Source of the DNA: Lactobacillus intestinalis | Lineage (GTDB): Bacteria > Bacillota > Bacilli > Lactobacillales > Lactobacillaceae | Length of the DNA: 64,000 nucleotides | Direction of reading: 5' to 3' | NCBI RefSeq assembly: GCF_024397795.1 | Contig: NZ_CP072985.1 | Location: 248,001 to 312,000 of the forward strand | Shown here: one piece after another, positions 54,037 through 61,860 of the stretch | Layout of the letters: every line of letters starts with the position of its first letter | Numbering within the stretch: the first letter of the stretch is position 1 | Notes under the pieces: generated by a model | What the model was told of the DNA's origin: nothing | What the model saw: the letters and a program-made list of their open reading frames with translations, nothing else | Databases searched by the model: none | Position numbers and translations under genes: made by a program

Positions 54037-54645
54037 ATGAAACTCAAGAAAAAGCTTAGTTTAATATTTGGACTACTCATTTTAGTCCTTACTTTAACTT
54101 CTTGTAGCAAATTTGAAAACTGGGAATTATCAATGCGCTCTAAGATTGGGGCTTTACCTCTTACCGTCTCAACTTATGATTCCAACGGACAAAAGATCGA
54201 TCAGATTACTGCCAAATCAGTCGATATCCATACTGACAAGAAAATGTCGCAACAAGACGACAAAGGTAAAGAAAATTCAAGTGTCATCGATGTGGACTAT
54301 GGGAATAATCGAATGATCCATGTGGGATCTACGCTCATTGCTTATGAAGGTCTTAAAAATTATCAAGATGCTTTCAGTAAGCACGTTAACATCAACAATC
54401 AGAACCATTCTGTGCCGATTCTGAATACTATGTATCAAAATTTTAAGAATGATTGGGCCGGAAATTCGAAAATTGTCATGATTAGAAGCCAATTAGGGAT
54501 GCCAGTTGCAGCATTTGCAGGCAAACATGTATCAATTTATAAAAGCGATATGAAAAATGCTACCCAATTTGTAATTGACGGCCATCGTTTATTTGTCTAT
54601 CGGGCCGACTATACTATCTATCCAATAGCTAGCCTTAAAAAGTAG
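54037..54645 (+). CDS. DUF5052-family lipoprotein
   Basis: A 202-residue lipoprotein with a signal peptide and lipobox 'LTSCS'. The mature part has 'SKIGALPLTVSTYDSNGQKI', 'SSVIDVDYGNNRMIHVGSTLI' and 'MIRSQLGMPVAAFAGKHVSIY', a layout I recall for DUF5052. TTGGAGG precedes the ATG. It follows the Xer-like gene by 14 bp, in one unit ending at a terminator. Function unknown; membrane-anchored outside. Confidence 0.8.
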   Translation: MKLKKKLSLIFGLLILVLTLTSCSKFENWELSMRSKIGALPLTVSTYDSNGQKIDQITAKSVDIHTDKKMSQQDDKGKENSSVIDVDYGNNRMIHVGSTLIAYEGLKNYQDAFSKHVNINNQNHSVPILNTMYQNFKNDWAGNSKIVMIRSQLGMPVAAFAGKHVSIYKSDMKNATQFVIDGHRLFVYRADYTIYPIASLKK

Positions 54646-54660
54646 AATAATTTATCTAAA

Positions 54661-54690
54661 AAACCATTGCATCTGCAATGGTTTTTATTT
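54661..54690 (+). terminator. Rho-independent terminator
   Basis: The perfect stem AAACCATTGCA / TGCAATGGTTT is followed by T. Confidence 0.92.
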
Positions 54691-54806
54691 TGGCGTATTT
54701 TCTTTAAAAATATCTTCCTGATTTTATACTTTCTTAAAACATTGTTCATACAAATTCTTATAAAATATTGGAGTAACATTTTTTTATTTAGAAAGTTGGA
54801 AAGAAA

Positions 54807-56018
54807 GTGACCAAAAAGGGAAAAATTACTCCTTGGTGGATTTTTGTTGTTTGTTGTTTCATATCAATGATTGGCTTTGGGCTAATTGTAAATACAATTG
54901 GATTATTCTTTGGTCCAATTAGTCAAGAATTTCATGTTGGCCGCGCAAGTGTAGCCTTAATGACTACCTTACAAAACGCTGCTGCTGCTATTTCATTGAT
55001 TTTTGCTGGAAAAATTATGGAGAAAGTCAATTTACGTTGGTTATTAACAGGATGCTTTAGTGTAATTGCTCTAAGTATGTTGACATTATCTATAGCTCAC
55101 AGTTTAATACATTTTTACATTGCCTGGATCATTATTGGAATTTGTCAGCCAATTGCAATTACTTTGTCAATTCCCGTACTTCTAAGTAAATGGTTTAATC
55201 AAAAACTTGGAACCGTAATGGGGATTTCTCTAGGATTATCAGCTTTTGGAGGAACGATCTTTAACCCAATTATTGCTAGTGTAATCACCAAATTTGGCTG
55301 GCGTGGCGGCTTCATTGCGGAAGCTTTACTTCTGGGATTAATCTTAGTTCCACTTGCAATTTCAATTAGACCTAAACCCGATGAAAAGCATCCCGCATAT
55401 GGTAAAGTTGAAAAGACTAAAGCAGATTTAGCTGTAAGTGGAATTACATTGCAAGAAGCTCTCAAGCAACCTATATTTTACGCCTTAGCATTTGCAATGC
55501 TTGCGCTACAATTCGTTTCTGGAAGTGTGCAACACATTTCAGGTCACATTACTAATTTAGGTATTTCACCAGTGTTAGCAGCCAGTGTAGTCTCTGGTGT
55601 AATGATTGGAGCAGCCGTTGGTAAAATCTCAATCGGTTACTTCTTGGATAAACTTAGTCCATTATGGGTATTATTAGCTTATTCCCTTTTTGGAGTACTG
55701 GGATGGAGTGGACAAATCTTCTTAACTAATCCTACTCTGCTTACAGTATCAGCATTTATTCTTGGATTAGGCCAAGGTGTATGTTTAGTAGCTTTGCCTT
55801 ACCTTATTCAAAAACAATTTGGCGAAAAAGATTATAGTAATATCCTTTCTGTAATTAATATGCTCGGTGCCTTTGCAATGTCCTTATCCGTTTACTTAGT
55901 TGGTCTATTCTTCGATCAAACTCATTCATACAATTTAGGATGGACAATCAATGTAATTGCTTATGTACTTAGTTTCATAGCTATTTTCATTACATTAAGA
56001 AAAAATAAAGCAGAATAA
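54807..56018 (+). CDS. MFS transporter, OFA-like
   Basis: A 403-residue carrier with about 12 helices and a central loop. The N-terminal layout ('WIFVVCCFISMIGFGLIVNTIGLFFGP' region, 'FGGTIFNPIIASVITKFGWRGGFI') resembles OFA-type major facilitator proteins. Substrate unknown; organic acids are common in that family. It starts with GTG behind GGAAAG. A terminator follows. Single-gene unit. Confidence 0.85.
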   Translation: MTKKGKITPWWIFVVCCFISMIGFGLIVNTIGLFFGPISQEFHVGRASVALMTTLQNAAAAISLIFAGKIMEKVNLRWLLTGCFSVIALSMLTLSIAHSLIHFYIAWIIIGICQPIAITLSIPVLLSKWFNQKLGTVMGISLGLSAFGGTIFNPIIASVITKFGWRGGFIAEALLLGLILVPLAISIRPKPDEKHPAYGKVEKTKADLAVSGITLQEALKQPIFYALAFAMLALQFVSGSVQHISGHITNLGISPVLAASVVSGVMIGAAVGKISIGYFLDKLSPLWVLLAYSLFGVLGWSGQIFLTNPTLLTVSAFILGLGQGVCLVALPYLIQKQFGEKDYSNILSVINMLGAFAMSLSVYLVGLFFDQTHSYNLGWTINVIAYVLSFIAIFITLRKNKAE

Positions 56019-56022
56019 ACTA

Positions 56023-56051
56023 AAAACCAAACCATTACGGTTTGGTTTTTT
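56023..56051 (+). terminator. Rho-independent terminator
   Basis: The stem AAAACCAAACC / GGTTTGGTTTT with a short loop is followed by T. Confidence 0.92.
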
Positions 56052-56209
56052 GATTACAAAATTTAATCTCTATTTTAAGCTATTAAGCTTTCAGAAACCA
56101 TTTTTTATAAATTACAATCGCTTTATTTTATTACTATTTCTTCATCATCTTTTTATTTTTCATAAGATAATTTATAGATTTTTTACGTAAATAATTTTAA
56201 ATTACGTAG

Positions 56210-56246
56210 AAAAAAAGCCACCCCAGAGCATACGCTCCAGATTGGC
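56210..56246 (-). terminator. Terminator of hicB
   Basis: On the minus strand a stem with GU pairs (outer GCCA / TGGC, inner GGAGC / GCTCT) is followed by seven T. It lies about 20 bp beyond the hicB stop. Confidence 0.7.
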
Positions 56247-56263
56247 GATGAATCCAAGTAATT

Positions 56264-56662
56264 TTAATTATTTAACTTTTTTTGTAAAGCTTCTGTTAAT
56301 GTCTGTGAGAAATTTATTCCAGCTTGTTCAGCTTTATAAGCCAAATCACCAGGAATAGTAGTATTTTTCTTAACTGTTGCAGGTTTAGTTTCTCGTTTTG
56401 CTTTTTCTAAATCAGCAAAAATAGGAACAACTAATTTACCTGGGTTTTCTTTTTTTACTAATTCAATGTCTGTGGGAACAGGTAACTGATCTTTTGGTAC
56501 GTCAAATAAAAATGCACCTAAAATTTCTGATCCATTAGCCATTGCTTCGCCCTCACCTAGACCATCAGAGATTGCTCCCTCTACATCTGGGAAAGTAACT
56601 GTATAATAGTGTTTTTTATTTTCGCTATCATCTAAAATAGCTGGATATACCACGAACGACAT
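56264..56662 (-). CDS. hicB: HicB-family antitoxin
   Basis: A 132-residue protein with the HicB fold. 'YYTVTFPDVEGAISDGLGEGEAMANGSEIL' is the degenerate RNase-H-like core (residues 19-48). A C-terminal segment 'TTIPGDLAYKAEQAGINFSQTLTEAL' looks like an RHH DNA-binding domain. I chose the ATG with AGGAGG 11 nt ahead; the frame runs ten codons further upstream into the palindrome. It neutralises HicA and probably represses its own promoters. Own TTGACA/TATAAT promoter upstream. Confidence 0.9.
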   Translation of the reverse strand: MSFVVYPAILDDSENKKHYYTVTFPDVEGAISDGLGEGEAMANGSEILGAFLFDVPKDQLPVPTDIELVKKENPGKLVVPIFADLEKAKRETKPATVKKNTTIPGDLAYKAEQAGINFSQTLTEALQKKLNN

Positions 56663-56679
56663 AATTGAAAAAACCTCCT

Positions 56680-56744
56680 GTAAGCGAAGCAAGTTACCTC
56701 TTTGCTTCGCTTACAATTATACGTATTAATGCGTACTATGTCAA
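56680..56744 (-). promoter_or_regulatory. hicB promoter with 13-bp palindrome over the start region
   Basis: On the minus strand, TTGACA (56744-56739) and TATAAT (56721-56716) are 17 bp apart. A perfect inverted repeat GTAAGCGAAGCAA / TTGCTTCGCTTAC (56680-56692 and 56702-56714) covers the predicted start point and lies just ahead of the ribosome site. It could be an operator for HicB or an mRNA hairpin limiting hicB translation. Confidence 0.75.
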
Positions 56745-56855
56745 GTAGGGCATACAAAATTATAAAAAATAAGCATTTTTATATCATTTTTGTAAACAAA
56801 ATTATAAAATAAAAAGAAAGAGTGTTATTGCTCTTTCTTTTCCAAAAAAATATAA

Positions 56856-57062
56856 TTAAAATTCTTCACATTTTTTTATAACGCGAAGAACTTGATGAGC
56901 TGTTCCAACGGCTACAGTATCTTTCCGTCTAGCATATGGAATTGATACCCGCGCGCCGTTTACCATATTCTTATAAATATGGTGATCACCCACAATATTG
57001 ACTTCAACAAAGCCAGTATCCTTTAATCTTTTCACAAGATCGCGAGCTATGTATTGCGTCAC
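56856..57062 (-). CDS. hicA: HicA-family mRNA interferase toxin
   Basis: A 68-residue dsRBD-like toxin. The catalytic His lies in 'VNIVGDHHIYKN', with 'RVSIPYARRKDTVAVGTAHQVLR' after it. The start is best taken as GTG at 57062, which has GGAGG 7 nt ahead; an ATG two codons earlier touches that site, and the long upstream frame is not coding. It is 190 bp upstream of hicB, with its own promoter. The gap between the two genes is longer than usual in hicAB pairs. Confidence 0.88.
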   Translation of the reverse strand: MTQYIARDLVKRLKDTGFVEVNIVGDHHIYKNMVNGARVSIPYARRKDTVAVGTAHQVLRVIKKCEEF

Positions 57063-57087
57063 AAGCATTCCTCCTTTCTTACTCCAT

Positions 57088-57115
57088 ATTATACGCTCCT
57101 GAGGCGTATTATACA
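57088..57115 (-). promoter_or_regulatory. hicA promoter with palindrome
   Basis: Two TATAAT-like elements flank a near-palindrome with arms ATACGC (57091-57096) and GCGTAT (57104-57109). It stands about 30-50 bp upstream of hicA. Similar GCGTA/TACGC elements occur in the hicB promoter spacer, which fits one regulator acting on both. Confidence 0.55.
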
Positions 57116-57199
57116 GCTGAAAATGTATTTTTTGCCTTTTTAGCATAAAATCAAGCTTTATAAGCATTTCTGCTGTGAATAAAGTTAAAAGTTATCCAC

Positions 57200-57246
57200 A
57201 AAAAAATAAGGCCACTCTAGAAAATTAAATCTAGAATGGCCTTATT
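57200..57246 (-). terminator. Terminator after the lysin fragment
   Basis: The stem ATAAGGCCA..TCTAGA pairs with TCTAGA..TGGCCTTAT (one mismatch) and is followed by seven T on the minus strand. Confidence 0.9.
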
Positions 57247-57247
57247 T

Positions 57248-57765
57248 TTATTTAAATTGTCCTAATGATTTTCCATACTTATCTTTACCGACAATGTAGC
57301 CGTATTTTCCGTTAGATCGTGGTTGTCTTAGCCATAAACGCAAAGGGCCCTGAAACAGTGCATCAAATTTAATCATATCTCCTTTTTTAAGTTTAGCAAT
57401 CGGTTCAGATTCAATATGTGGTGACTTATGCAGTTCTAAAGACTGAGCTAATGTAAACGTACCAGACTTCTTTTTCCATTCTGATTTAGGCTTAACCGTA
57501 GTTTTAGATTCAGGATTGAAAAGCTTAAGTGCATTATCTGTTACTGTAATTGAACCATCTACCTTATAACCTAACAGATTATCAGTATATTGCCACATAT
57601 CAACATATTTAGCAGATGGAAAATAACCAAAATTTGGATTTTTGTCTGCTCTTTTACCATTACCTAGCGGATAGGCTGCTAACCAGAAAAAGTCCATATA
57701 AGAATGGATCTTTTCTAAATCAAAGTTAGATAGTAAATACTTATAAGTGTAGAATCCCCTCTTAA
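57248..57765 (-). pseudogene. Phage endolysin C-terminal fragment (GH25 plus SH3-like domain)
   Basis: The frame has no proper start. It becomes lysin-like at 'FYTYKYLLSNFDLEKIHSYM' (about 57760), continues 'DFFWLAAYPLGNGKRADKNP' and 'YFPSAKYVDMWQYTDN' (end of a GH25 muramidase domain), and closes with an SH3-like wall-binding domain ('GTFTLAQSLELHKSPHIESE', 'LWLRQPRSNGKYGYIVGKD'). The N-terminal catalytic half is missing. Directly upstream the sequence is the end of an XRE repressor gene, so a deletion has joined the two. Confidence 0.85.
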
Positions 57766-57942
57766 ATCATCTAAGCTAACACCTAGAGCATCAGCAATCT
57801 TACATGCGTTCGTAAAACTTGGATCTGATCCTTTAAACTTATACATTCTCAATGTAGCATCTGGAATTTCTACCAATTGAGAAAAATAGAATAAAGACCA
57901 GTGTCTTTTATCTAATTCTTTCTGTACTCTATTCCACAACAT
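57715..57942 (-). CDS. XRE-family HTH regulator with altered C-terminus
   Basis: A 75-residue protein with a helix-turn-helix ('SLFYFSQLVEIPDATLRMYK', then 'PSFTNACKIADALGVSLDDLRG'). The last dozen residues ('DSTLISIYYLTLI') are read out of frame through the lysin remnant, so the normal C-terminus has been lost by a deletion. The HTH itself is intact and may still bind DNA. GGAGG lies ahead of the ATG. A palindrome covers the start codon, and two more lie in the divergent promoter region. Confidence 0.75.
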   Translation of the reverse strand: MLWNRVQKELDKRHWSLFYFSQLVEIPDATLRMYKFKGSDPSFTNACKIADALGVSLDDLRGDSTLISIYYLTLI

Positions 57943-58012
57943 ATTGTGGTTTCCTCCTTTTTATCGTGTAATTAAACACATCTTGTGTTAGAATTGTTAT
58001 ATCCTATAACAA
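57934..58012. promoter_or_regulatory. Array of three palindromes in the divergent promoter region
   Basis: CCACAA-CATA-TTGTGG (57934-57949), AACACA-TCT-TGTGTT (57975-57989) and TTGTTATA-TCC-TATAACAA (57994-58012) are all perfect. They lie between the minus-strand HTH gene and the plus-strand gene at 58028. The first two share the TTGTG half-site. They are likely operators of one or more regulators. Confidence 0.65.
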
Positions 58013-58027
58013 GGAAGTGATTATTAA

Positions 58028-58354
58028 ATGTCTGATTTTCAAGGATTAAAAGATTTTCAAAAACGTTTAGAAGATATTTCTAAAAATGCTCAGGAATTAA
58101 ATGGGGAACATACGGTTAGTGCTACTGAATTGTTTCCAACTCAGTTCATGAAGACACACACCGCAGTGAATTCTCTAGAAGAGTTTTTAAAACCTTTAGG
58201 TATTTCAGGAAAATCTGATGCAGATATCAACAAGGTTTCTCAGCAAGATTTAGATTCATTGGTAAAAGCAAAATCTGATTTCTCATCTTGGGAAGAAATG
58301 AAATCTGCGGCTGTTCATAAATATCTCGAAAAGCAATTATTTAGAACTAGATAA
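58028..58354 (+). CDS. Conserved mobile-element-type protein, unknown
   Basis: A 108-residue acidic protein ('LKDFQKRLEDISKNAQELNG', 'SATELFPTQFMKTHTAVNSL', 'DFSSWEEMKSAAVHKYLEKQ'). It resembles a widespread small family with 'LFP..FM..HT' and 'F.SWEEM' motifs found on phages and plasmids. I do not know a function. AAGGAAGTG precedes the ATG. Divergent from the HTH gene, with palindromes in between. Confidence 0.75.
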   Translation: MSDFQGLKDFQKRLEDISKNAQELNGEHTVSATELFPTQFMKTHTAVNSLEEFLKPLGISGKSDADINKVSQQDLDSLVKAKSDFSSWEEMKSAAVHKYLEKQLFRTR

Positions 58355-58370
58355 ACCTGTTTCTTCATGT

Positions 58371-58400
58371 GGTCTCCTTTTTGAAAGGAGGCCTTTTTTA
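58371..58400 (+). terminator. Rho-independent terminator
   Basis: The stem GGTCTCCTTT / AAAGGAGGCC with a 3-nt loop is followed by T. It overlaps the end of the small minus-strand ORF. Confidence 0.85.
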
Positions 58401-58514
58401 TTTTGTTTCAAACTCGAAATCATCAATATCCTTTAAAGAAGATACTTGGACTTGTGCCTTCTTTAGCAATTGTTCAAATTCTTCTAGATTTTTAATTTGA
58501 TATTTAATATCCAT
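58398..58514 (-). CDS. 38-residue prophage small protein
   Basis: An ORF with GGAGG 7 nt ahead of its ATG, starting MDIKYQIKNLEEFEQLL and ending in an acidic tail. It follows the antirepressor gene by 15 bp on the same strand, so it is probably co-transcribed with it. Small helical proteins of this kind are common in phage early regions. No function is recognised. Confidence 0.6.
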   Translation of the reverse strand: MDIKYQIKNLEEFEQLLKKAQVQVSSLKDIDDFEFETK

Positions 58515-58529
58515 CTAACTTCCTCCCTT

Positions 58530-59312
58530 CTAAAACACTTCTAATTCCTTAGTCTTCAAGAACTTGTTAACAAAATACTGTTGACCTTTACCAGTAACCT
58601 TTGGCGTCTTACTAATCGAAGTTGTGCCGTTAGCGTGGTTAATGGTCGTCTCCTTAATCTTGAAAAGTCTTAGATTCATTGATTTCTGCGTTGGTAAGTT
58701 CCAATCACTTCCTTTCCTGCTAGTCAGGTAACCGTGGTCTCTCATCCATTTGAACAACCGTGTTGCTCCAATATCTACACCATTACCCCGTAGAATCTTG
58801 GCAAGTTCACCGACTAAAATTGTTGACTTACTTGTTGCTACTGAATCAGCAAACAAAGCTTTTGGTTTCATTTCAGCAATCTGAATATCTTTGGCTTTAA
58901 GTTGATCTGCTGCTTGTTGAAGCAAATCTGCTAAGGTAGCACCAGTTTGATCGTGAGTAATGTCATATGCCTTCCGATCTGTCATATAAATGCCTTTATG
59001 ATTAATTGCAGGTAGAACTTCTGATGTTACCCAGCGTTTAAATCTTTTTGCATTAGGCATCTTGCTAGATAAGATCAAACTGTAAAGGCCTGATTCGTTG
59101 ATTACTACTTGATTAGGATTACCTCGTGTAATACCGTCACGAATCGTTACGGTATTCTTATCTTCTTGATCAACATGATCCTTCAAAGCTTTTCTTGAAT
59201 TTGAATATCCAAGAATAGTTGCTACATCTTTACCAACAAAGAAAACTTCATCTTCAATAAATAGAGTTCTTACTTGCTGATTTTCAAAATTAAATAATTG
59301 TAATTCGTTCAT
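58530..59312 (-). CDS. Phage antirepressor (BRO-N plus KilAC)
   Basis: A 260-residue protein. The N-terminal BRO-N domain has 'LFIEDEVFFVGKDVATILGY' and 'VVINESGLYSLILSSKMPNA'. The C-terminal KilAC-like domain has 'TILVGELAKILRGNGVDIGA' and 'LFKWMRDHGYL'. Such proteins counteract the CI repressor. AGAGG lies ahead of the chosen ATG (59312); the earlier GTG is unsupported. It follows the Cro-like gene by about 40 bp in the leftward early operon. Confidence 0.92.
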   Translation of the reverse strand: MNELQLFNFENQQVRTLFIEDEVFFVGKDVATILGYSNSRKALKDHVDQEDKNTVTIRDGITRGNPNQVVINESGLYSLILSSKMPNAKRFKRWVTSEVLPAINHKGIYMTDRKAYDITHDQTGATLADLLQQAADQLKAKDIQIAEMKPKALFADSVATSKSTILVGELAKILRGNGVDIGATRLFKWMRDHGYLTSRKGSDWNLPTQKSMNLRLFKIKETTINHANGTTSISKTPKVTGKGQQYFVNKFLKTKELEVF

Positions 59313-59351
59313 ATTTAAACCTCTTTTCACTCCTCTTCGTTTTGTGTAACT

Positions 59352-59561
59352 TTACTTTAAAAAAATATCTAGCGTGATATTTAAAGCTCTTGAAAATGCA
59401 ATAGCAAAATTTGCATCAAATTTCAGTCGCCCGTTTAATCTGCTGCTGATAGTAGCATTAGTAACACCCAATTTATCAGCAATAAACTGATGTTTAATGC
59501 CATGATCTCGAAGATAATCTTTGGCGATTTGTCTTGCATTATCTTTTAGAACTATCGACAT
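59352..59561 (-). CDS. Cro-like HTH protein
   Basis: A 69-residue DNA-binding protein: 'AKDYLRDHGIKHQFIADKLG', 'VTNATISSRLNGRLKF', 'ALNITLDIFLK'. GGAGG lies 6 nt ahead of the chosen ATG; the longer frame upstream is not supported. It is divergent from the CI-like gene, the classical lysogeny-switch layout. Confidence 0.85.
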   Translation of the reverse strand: MSIVLKDNARQIAKDYLRDHGIKHQFIADKLGVTNATISSRLNGRLKFDANFAIAFSRALNITLDIFLK

Positions 59562-59609
59562 TCGCTTCCTCCCTTCATTTTGTTTAACTAGCTTACACAA
59601 ATTATAATA

Positions 59610-59706
59610 CTCTTCATTTCGAAGAATCCGACACTTTTTTAAACATTTTGAAAGATATTGTTTTCAAATTGTTAATATCCGACTAAAATATAAGCGGAAT
59701 GAAGAG
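59610..59706. promoter_or_regulatory. Lysogeny switch operator/promoter region
   Basis: Between the divergent HTH genes, CTCTTCATTTCG (59610-59621) recurs in inverted form as CGGAATGAAGAG (59695-59706) with one mismatch, about 85 bp apart. An ATCCGAC direct repeat occurs at 59626-59632 and 59677-59683. These are the likely repressor sites. Confidence 0.6.
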
Positions 59707-59723
59707 ATAAAAGGAGGAAAAAT

Positions 59724-60086
59724 ATGAGCACTTTTAGTCAGAGATTAGAAAATGAACGGAATTTAGCAGGATGGACGAAAACTTATACGGCTAAACAATT
59801 ACATCTCCCAATGCAAACTTATGCTAATTATGAATATGGATCTCGGGAGCCAGATATTGAAACAATTACAAAAATAGCTACTCTTTTTGATGTTACTACT
59901 GATTATTTAATGGGCAAAACAAATCAGCGCAAAACAACTTTAGACAAAGAGGAAAATAGTTCTTTAACATGGGCAGATTTAGGAATGCCCTATGGTGGAA
60001 AAATCCCAGACGAACTAAAAGACACTTATGCAGACATAGCTAAAGGATTCTTTAAGCGTCACCCTGAGTATCTAAACAAGGATTAG
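59724..60086 (+). CDS. CI-like prophage repressor
   Basis: A 120-residue protein with an N-terminal XRE helix-turn-helix ('SQRLENERNLAGWTKTYTAK', 'MQTYANYEYGSREPDIETIT', 'LFDVTTDYLMG'). The C-terminal part is short and lacks an S24 peptidase domain. AAAGGAGG precedes the ATG. It is followed directly by an ImmA/IrrE-type gene, the common pairing in which the protease clears the repressor. Confidence 0.88.
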   Translation: MSTFSQRLENERNLAGWTKTYTAKQLHLPMQTYANYEYGSREPDIETITKIATLFDVTTDYLMGKTNQRKTTLDKEENSSLTWADLGMPYGGKIPDELKDTYADIAKGFFKRHPEYLNKD

Positions 60087-60094
60087 GTGATTTT

Positions 60095-60540
60095 ATGATT
60101 AGATCGCTCGATGATCTCTCTATTAAAAATAGAGAAAATTATGACAAGGTTATGCAATATTTGATGAATTATGCCATGTTTGATTTGAAAATTGGCGTTG
60201 AATTCACGAATAGACTGCCACCTTTGGCCCCCCAATTAGCTACAACAAGCCAGGAAAACTGATTATTATGAACTCTAATTGGATTTATCCAGTTCAAATA
60301 CCCTTTTTACTAGCTCATGAAATTGGCCATGTTATTCATGAAAATCAAGAATTCTACCACTTGAATTCTATGAATACTGCAAAAGGAGAAGCTGAAGAGA
60401 ATTTATTTGCTCTCAAATTGCTACAGCAATATTGTATTGAGAACGAAATTTATTTTAACAATATTTTTGCTTTTGCAACGGCCTTCGGCATCCCGCATGA
60501 CAAATGGTATATTCTTGCCGATCAACAAGTTATTAATTAA
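60095..60540 (+). pseudogene. ImmA/IrrE-type metallopeptidase gene broken at a C6 tract
   Basis: The first frame starts at 60095 ('IRSLDDLSIKNRENYDKVMQ', '..AMFDLKIGVEFTNRLPP') and stops at 60260. From the C6 tract (60228-60233) the next frame continues 'FGPPISYNKPGKLIIMNSNW' and carries the zinc motif 'LAHEIGHVIHENQEF', ending at 60540. One base gained or lost at or near the C tract explains the break. The full protein would be about 148 residues. Loss of the protease would hinder induction of the prophage. Confidence 0.85.
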
Positions 60541-60562
60541 ATCTACTTTAGGAGAAAAAATT

Positions 60563-61496
60563 ATGGGAACTTTACTCGCTTTCTTAATCGTTATATCTTT
60601 CGGAAGTATTTTTTACTTTTGGCTAAAAAAACATAATAAAAAACTAGTAATAGCTTCTATTGTAATGACTATTGTATGTGGATGTCTTTTTACTACTACT
60701 CCAGAATATAAGCAACAAGTAGCACGTGATAAACAAGCTGCTATTGAAAAGAAAAAAAGAGCAAGCCGCCAAGAAAAAAGCAGAGGAAGAAGAAAAAAAG
60801 AAAGAAGAAAAGTTAGCAGCTCAAAGGAAAGCTAAAGAAAAGAAATTACACGCCGAAAAAAACAAAGAGGAAGCTATTAAAAAGAAAAAAGCAGAGCATA
60901 AAAAACAAAATTCTACCAATGATAAAAAATTTGTTCAGAAGAAAAAAGATTCTCCTTCAAAATCTTATCTTCTTTCAAGGGCTAAAAAACTTGAATTTGG
61001 AATGTCACTTGCGACTGTTAAACATGTAATGAAAGTTAAACCAACTAAAGAAGAAAAGGATGAAGCAGGCTATAATACTCTGATGTATGGGCATTACGTA
61101 GTTTATCTTTCTTTTGATAAAAATAATAATCTTCTTGAAGCTATGAGCGGCGCTCCACAAATAGAAAAACAAGCTGAAGAAGCTTCTCAAAAGAAAAAAA
61201 TGCATAAAACTGCTAATGAAAGCAATTTAAAAAGCTTAGCTCAATATTTTGGACAAAAATCATCAGAGAGTATTCAACATAATCCTTATGCCTTTAAAAC
61301 TACTCAAGATGGTGATTTACTTTATATCTTATGGAACCCAGGCCAGCATCTTCCTCTACTTCTGAGAATTGATGATGCTTCAACAAATATTACAAATGTA
61401 TACATCTACAATAAACATGGTGATAACCCTCGAGGAAGACATTTATATACAGGAAGAACCATTATTCAAAAGAATAGAACTCCAATTTATTATTAA
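60563..61496 (+). pseudogene. Membrane-anchored coiled-coil prophage protein, frameshifted at an A7 tract
   Basis: The start at 60563 has AGGAG ahead. Two N-terminal membrane helices are followed by 'EYKQQVARDKQAAIEKKK'. At A7 (60752-60758) the frame is lost and ends at 60835. In the next frame the Lys/Glu-rich coiled coil continues ('EQAAKKKAEEEEKKKEEKLA') into a globular C-terminal domain ('SRAKKLEFGMSLATVKHVMK', 'YVVYLSFDKNNNLLEAMSG') up to 61496. Together about 310 residues. The C-terminal domain recalls small beta-rich SmpA/BamE-like folds but is not firmly identified. Confidence 0.7.
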
Positions 61497-61519
61497 ATTA
61501 TTCGGGAGAAAACAATATC

Positions 61520-61837
61520 ATGGGATTATTCAAAAGTCGTGAAGAACGTAAAGAACACTTCGAAGCTAAGATACAAGCAAAAAGAAATAAATATCTAGAA
61601 GAAAACAATATTCAAGATCTTTATCATGATAAAAATAAAGATCCAATGGATGTCATTATTGATATGAGTCAAAATAAAGGCGTTATTCCTCAATTTCAAA
61701 ATGATGGTGTAAAAACTGTATATACAGAACAACTTGTTCTTGAAAGACAAAACTGGATGCAGATTCGTCAAAATGATCAATTAATTAAGCAAAATGCTGA
61801 AATTATTAAGCTTCTAAAGGAACTTAAACAAGAATGA
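61520..61837 (+). CDS. Small coiled-coil prophage protein, unknown
   Basis: A 105-residue charged protein ('MGLFKSREERKEHFEAKIQA') with a helical C-terminus ('QIRQNDQLIKQNAEIIKLLK'). GGGAG lies ahead of the ATG. It starts 23 bp after the previous gene and its end abuts the ribosome site of the next, so it is part of one unit. No family is recognised. Confidence 0.7.
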   Translation: MGLFKSREERKEHFEAKIQAKRNKYLEENNIQDLYHDKNKDPMDVIIDMSQNKGVIPQFQNDGVKTVYTEQLVLERQNWMQIRQNDQLIKQNAEIIKLLKELKQE

Positions 61838-61860
61838 TTTTTTACTTTGGAGAAACAAGA

